Of a stretch of DNA of 7,774 bases, positions 5,168-7,774 are shown piece by piece. Numbering within the stretch: the first letter of the stretch is position 1; each line of letters starts with the position of its first letter. Origin of the DNA: an uncultured Gemmatimonadales bacterium (lineage in GTDB: Bacteria; Gemmatimonadota; Gemmatimonadetes; Longimicrobiales; Gaopeijiaceae). The position numbers were made by a program, and so were the translations under genes. The stretch covers positions 1 to 7,774 of the forward strand of contig CALJLC010000132.1 in assembly GCA_937982605.1 (NCBI GenBank). Reading direction: 5' to 3'. A model generated the notes under the pieces. The model was given only the letters and a program-made list of their open reading frames with translations. It made no database searches and was not told the DNA's origin.

Positions 5168-6341
5168 AGGAAGCGCCGGAGTCGCGCAGGATCTCACCCG
5201 CGATGACGCGACGCATGATCTCGTTGGTCCCTTCGTAGATCTCGGCCCCCTTGGCGTCGCGCATCAGACGCTCGACCGGATAGTGCCGCATGTATCCGTA
5301 GCCGCCGAAGATCTGGATCGCCTCGTCCGCGGCGAAGGTGGCGGCCTCGGAGGCGGCGAGCTTGGCCATGGCGGCCCGGGCGGTGACGCCGTCGGCGCCG
5401 GTGCGCGGCGTGCCGTTGCGCGTGGCTTCCCACGCCAGCGCGGCCTCCCACGCCAGCGCACGTCCACCGGCGACGCGGTGGGCCGAGTCGGCGAGCTTGG
5501 CCTGGAGGGCGCCGAAGCGCCCGATCGGGGTGCCGAACTGCTCCCGCTCGAGCGCGTAGCGGGCCGCGTGCTCGAGCGCCGCCCGGCCGATTCCGGTGGC
5601 CTGGGCGGCGATGCCGATCCGGCCGAGGTCGAGCGCCTCGAGCGCGTAGCGGAGCCCCGAGCCGGCGTCCCCGACGAGCGCGTCGGCCCCGAGCCGGACA
5701 CCGTCGAGCCGCACGCCGATCGTCTCGGACGCCCGCAGTCCCATCGTCGACTCCCGCTCCCCCGGATGCCATCCGGCGGTGTCCGTCGGGACGAGGAAGG
5801 CGCCGAGGCCGTCGTCGGACGTCCGGGCGAAGACGACCACCACGTCGGCGCGCGCGCCGTTCGTGACCCACCGCTTGGCCCCGTCGAGCCGCCAGCCGTT
5901 GCCGTCCCGCTCGGCCGTCGTCGAGATCGACGACGGGTCGGAGCCGGCGTCCGGCTCCGACAGCGCGAAGGCGCCGAGCACCTCGCCGGAGGCGAGGCGG
6001 GGGAGCCAGCTCGACCTCTGCTCCGGCGTCCCGTGGCGGAGCAGCACCTCGACGACCGGCCCGTTGTGGATGGCCACCGAGAGCGCCACCGCGGCGTCGC
6101 CCCACGCCAGCTCCTCGAGCCCGACCCGGCAGGTGGCCAGGTCGAAGCCCAGCCCCCCGTGCTCCTCGGGCACGAGCATGCCCAGGAAGACCGACCCCGC
6201 CAGCTTGCCGAAGATCTCGTCGGGGAGCGCGCGCTCCGCGTCCCATTCGGCCGTGTGGGGGCGCAGCTCGCTCTCGGCGAAGGCGCGCGCCAGCTCCTGG
6301 AGCTCCCGCTGCTCGTCGGTCAGCCGCCTCGTCATCGTCAT
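5166..6341 (-). CDS. Acyl-CoA dehydrogenase (short/medium-chain, YEGT catalytic-Glu type)
   Basis: This FAD flavoenzyme makes the 2,3-double bond in acyl-CoA thioesters and passes electrons to electron-transfer flavoprotein, in beta-oxidation or branched-chain amino acid breakdown. The 391-residue length is typical. In order: helical N-domain (about 5-120), FAD/substrate motif AFALSEPDAGSDP (124-136), beta-domain with WVTNG (158-162), AREQFG-like REQFGTPIG (266-274), and IQIFGGYGYMRHYPVERLMRDAKGAEIYEGTNE-type C-domain (342-374). Glu370 in YEGT is the expected catalytic base. Isovaleryl-CoA dehydrogenases carry that base elsewhere, so a butyryl- or short-branched-chain acyl-CoA role is more likely. 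The start may be the second ATG (6335), which has a better spaced ribosome site. Oddities are the tandem ALAWEA duplication (296-307) and a 16-base direct repeat encoding RYALE at 231-235 and 261-265. Gaps to its neighbours are 13 and 10 bases. Confidence 0.96.
   Translation of the reverse strand: MTMTRRLTDEQRELQELARAFAESELRPHTAEWDAERALPDEIFGKLAGSVFLGMLVPEEHGGLGFDLATCRVGLEELAWGDAAVALSVAIHNGPVVEVLLRHGTPEQRSSWLPRLASGEVLGAFALSEPDAGSDPSSISTTAERDGNGWRLDGAKRWVTNGARADVVVVFARTSDDGLGAFLVPTDTAGWHPGERESTMGLRASETIGVRLDGVRLGADALVGDAGSGLRYALEALDLGRIGIAAQATGIGRAALEHAARYALEREQFGTPIGRFGALQAKLADSAHRVAGGRALAWEAALAWEATRNGTPRTGADGVTARAAMAKLAASEAATFAADEAIQIFGGYGYMRHYPVERLMRDAKGAEIYEGTNEIMRRVIAGEILRDSGAS
5424..5459 (-). 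repeat. 18-bp in-frame tandem duplication in the acyl-CoA dehydrogenase gene
   Basis: Positions 5424-5441 and 5442-5459 are two adjacent 18-base copies that differ at one base (5427 t against 5445 c). The difference is synonymous. The copies encode ALAWEA twice (residues 296-307). Frame is kept and the downstream catalytic motifs are intact, so the gene is not broken. The pattern looks like a fairly recent slippage duplication. Confidence 0.85.
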
Positions 6342-6351
6342 CCCCTCCCCC
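6342..6351 (-). promoter_or_regulatory. Ribosome binding site of the acyl-CoA dehydrogenase gene
   Basis: On the minus strand this reads GGGGGAGGGG. Its GGAGG core is only 2 bases from the ATG at 6341 but 8 bases from the in-frame ATG at 6335 (the protein begins MTMTRR). The second ATG is therefore the better spaced start, shortening the protein by two residues. Confidence 0.6.
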
Positions 6352-6354
6352 GGC

Positions 6355-7209
6355 TCAGCCGTAGACGTGGAAGCCGCGTCCCGACTTCCGGCCGAGCCAG
6401 CCCGCCGCGACGTACTTCCGCAGGAGGGGGCACGGCCGGTAGCGGTCGTCGCCGAGCTCGCGATGCAGGACCTCGAGAATGTTCAGGCAGGTGTCCAGCC
6501 CGATGAGGTCGGCCAGCGCGAGCGGGCCCATCGGGTGGTTCATGCCCAGCTTCATCACCGTGTCGATCGCCTCGGGCTCGGCCACGCCCTCCATGAGCGC
6601 GAAGACCGCCTCGTTGATCATCGGCATGAGGACCCGGTTCGAGACGAAGCCGGGGAAGTCGTTGACCTCGACCGGCGTCTTGCCGAGGTCCTCGGCGAGC
6701 GACACGGTCGCGGCCGTGGTCTCGTCGGAGGTGGCGAGCCCTCGGATGACCTCGACGAGCTGCATGACCGGGACCGGGTTCATGAAGTGCATCCCGATCA
6801 CCGCCTCCGGTCGGTCCGTCCGCGCCGCGATCTCCGTGATCGAGATCGACGACGTGTTGGTGGCCAGGATCGCCCCGTCGTCGGCGACCCGGTCGAGCGT
6901 CTCGAAGATCGAGTACTTGAGGTCGGGACGCTCCGGGACGGCCTCGACGACGAGATCGACCCCCACGGCCCCGGCCTCGAGGTCCTGCACCGTCTCGATC
7001 CGGGCCAGCGTCGCGTCGCGCTCGGCCTCGTCGATGATCTCCTTCTTGACCTGCCGGTCCAGGTTCTTCCCGATCGTCGCGAGGGCGTGCTCCAGGACGT
7101 CGGCCGAGACGTCGATGAGGCGCACGTCCTTTCCGTGCTGCGCCGCGACGTGCGCGATCCCGTTGCCCATGGTTCCGCCGCCGATCACGGCGATCCGGTC
7201 GATGCCCAT
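6355..7209 (-). CDS. hbd: 3-hydroxyacyl-CoA (3-hydroxybutyryl-CoA) dehydrogenase
   Basis: This enzyme oxidises 3-hydroxyacyl-CoA to 3-ketoacyl-CoA with NAD(P)+, or runs the reverse reaction in butyrate or PHB-type routes, in the cytoplasm. The 284-residue, single-function length matches the Hbd/PaaH/FadB2 group rather than the large fused FadB. The Rossmann domain opens with IGGGTMGNGIA (9-19), followed by VEAVPE (88-93) and ATNTSSISI (116-124). The catalytic His141 is in GMHFMNPVPVMQLVEVI (139-155) and Glu153 completes the dyad. Ser120 and Asn191 (in FPGFVSNR) have the spacing seen in known enzymes. The C-terminal domain carries GMNHPMGPLALADLIGLD (222-239) and ends GRGFHVYG. The ATG at 7209 has an AAGGA site 6 bases upstream. 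It is the first gene of the tight block, 13 bases before the acyl-CoA dehydrogenase, which fits successive beta-oxidation steps. Chain-length preference cannot be read from sequence. Confidence 0.96.
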   Translation of the reverse strand: MGIDRIAVIGGGTMGNGIAHVAAQHGKDVRLIDVSADVLEHALATIGKNLDRQVKKEIIDEAERDATLARIETVQDLEAGAVGVDLVVEAVPERPDLKYSIFETLDRVADDGAILATNTSSISITEIAARTDRPEAVIGMHFMNPVPVMQLVEVIRGLATSDETTAATVSLAEDLGKTPVEVNDFPGFVSNRVLMPMINEAVFALMEGVAEPEAIDTVMKLGMNHPMGPLALADLIGLDTCLNILEVLHRELGDDRYRPCPLLRKYVAAGWLGRKSGRGFHVYG

Positions 7210-7223
7210 CCGGTGTCCTTTCT

Positions 7224-7249
7224 GGGGTCGCCGGGACCGGGGCGACCCC
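7224..7249 (-). other. 9-bp perfect stem-loop between bioY and hbd
   Basis: Positions 7224-7232 (ggggtcgcc) pair perfectly with 7241-7249 (ggcgacccc) around an eight-base loop. A competing fold is also possible: 7231-7235 with 7253-7257 plus 7238-7242 with 7246-7250. In the transcript the main hairpin ends just before the hbd ribosome binding site, and no U tract follows. It may be a U-less terminator for bioY, an attenuator, or a leader hairpin that limits hbd translation. The pairing is seen; the role is inferred. Confidence 0.45.
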
Positions 7250-7270
7250 GTCCCCGGATCAGTTCAGCGT

Positions 7271-7774
7271 CTACTCGATGCCGGGGCGGAGCCCACGAAG
7301 CGAGAGGACCGCGAAGAAGGCGAACGCGATCTTGGTGGCGTCGCCGACGAGGAAGGGGACGACGCCGAGCGCGAGCGCCTCCCCGGCCCCGAGGCCACCG
7401 AGCCCCATGAGCTGGAGCACTCCGCCGGTGTACATCGTTGCCACGCCGGCCACGAGCCCGCCGAGGAGCCGGAGCGCGGCCGCGGCCGAGCGCGTACGCG
7501 CCGGGCCGGAGACGACGCCCGCGAGGAACGCCGCCGCGGGAGCGGCCAGGAGGTAGCCGCCCGTGGGTCCGAGGAGCCAGGGCAGCCCCGCGCCGCCGTT
7601 CGAGAAGCCCGCAGCGCCCAGCGCCCCCACCGTCACGTACGCCGCCATGGCGAGCGCGCCGGCACGCGCGCCGAGCAGGACGCCCGCGAGCACGACGAAG
7701 AGGGGCTGGAGCGTCACCGGCACCGGAGTCCACGGCAGCCGAACCGCCACCTGCGCCGAGAAGGCCGTCAGGAG
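7271..7774 (-). CDS. bioY: Biotin transporter BioY, 3' part (5' end beyond right edge)
   Basis: BioY is the membrane S component that binds and imports biotin, alone or with an ECF energising module. The frame is open to the window edge, so 167 codons of an expected 180-200 are seen and roughly the first 15-30 residues are missing. A GTG at 7750 is in frame but lies inside the first conserved segment, so it is not the real start. Family features: VPVTLQPLFVVLAGVLLGARAG near the visible N-terminus (read in two parts, VPVTLQP then LAGVLLGARAG), the LLGPTGGYLLAAPAAAFLAG loop and helix, and the C-terminal VVPFLVGDATK segment with its conserved Asp and Lys. Several hydrophobic Ala/Leu/Gly-rich membrane helices are obvious. 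It ends 61 bases before hbd. Its promoter and any BirA-type operator would lie outside the window. Confidence 0.9.
   Translation of the reverse strand, partial: LLTAFSAQVAVRLPWTPVPVTLQPLFVVLAGVLLGARAGALAMAAYVTVGALGAAGFSNGGAGLPWLLGPTGGYLLAAPAAAFLAGVVSGPARTRSAAAALRLLGGLVAGVATMYTGGVLQLMGLGGLGAGEALALGVVPFLVGDATKIAFAFFAVLSLRGLRPGIE

Noticed and set aside
5156..5197. Upstream ATG start for the amino acid dehydrogenase, adding 14 residues
   Set aside because: It would overlap the acyl-CoA dehydrogenase gene and the extra residues are not family-like; the ATG at 5155 has its own ribosome binding site.
5028..6506. 492-codon plus-strand open frame opposite the acyl-CoA dehydrogenase
   Set aside because: It is an antisense shadow produced by GC-biased third positions; the minus-strand gene is unambiguous.
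5779..7410. 543-codon plus-strand open frame opposite acyl-CoA dehydrogenase, hbd and bioY
   Set aside because: It crosses three genes and their gaps and changes composition midway; no motif supports it.

Overview
The window is a high-GC, densely packed bacterial stretch in which every supported gene lies on the minus strand. Transcription therefore runs from position 7774 towards position 1. The longest gap between genes is about 100 bases. I see no tRNA, rRNA, insertion sequence, phage gene or CRISPR array. The GC-rich codon use, the presence of a Minf_1886-family protein and the gene content suggest an uncultured-type high-GC bacterium, possibly Gemmatimonadota or a neighbouring phylum. 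That placement is inference and I could not test it.

In transcription order: (1) the 3' part of bioY, the biotin transporter S component, cut by the right edge; (2) a 61-base gap with a strong stem-loop; (3) a tight four-gene block with gaps of only 13, 10 and 2 bases: 3-hydroxyacyl-CoA dehydrogenase (hbd type), acyl-CoA dehydrogenase, a leucine/phenylalanine/valine-type amino acid dehydrogenase, and serine hydroxymethyltransferase (glyA); (4) a Minf_1886-family protein of unknown function and a 65-residue zinc-ribbon protein; (5) a bifunctional NAD(P)HX repair enzyme (NnrE-NnrD fusion); (6) the 5' part of thiL, thiamine-monophosphate kinase, cut by the left edge.

The four-gene block plausibly works in amino-acid and acyl-CoA catabolism. 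The amino acid dehydrogenase would deaminate branched-chain amino acids, the two acyl-CoA enzymes would carry out oxidation steps of beta-oxidation or branched-chain breakdown, and GlyA would link serine/glycine to the folate one-carbon pool. BioY (biotin), ThiL (thiamine diphosphate) and Nnr (NAD(P)H repair) all serve cofactors that such pathways use, but no regulatory link is visible.

Five gaps or gene ends carry GC-rich stem-loops without a following U tract. The other oddities are a nearly perfect 18-bp in-frame tandem duplication in the acyl-CoA dehydrogenase and a Glu in place of the usual Asp in a ThiL metal-site motif. Overall this is mostly ordinary housekeeping and catabolic sequence. 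I found no convincing evidence of a new multi-gene system; the least-known part is the Minf_1886 and zinc-ribbon pair.
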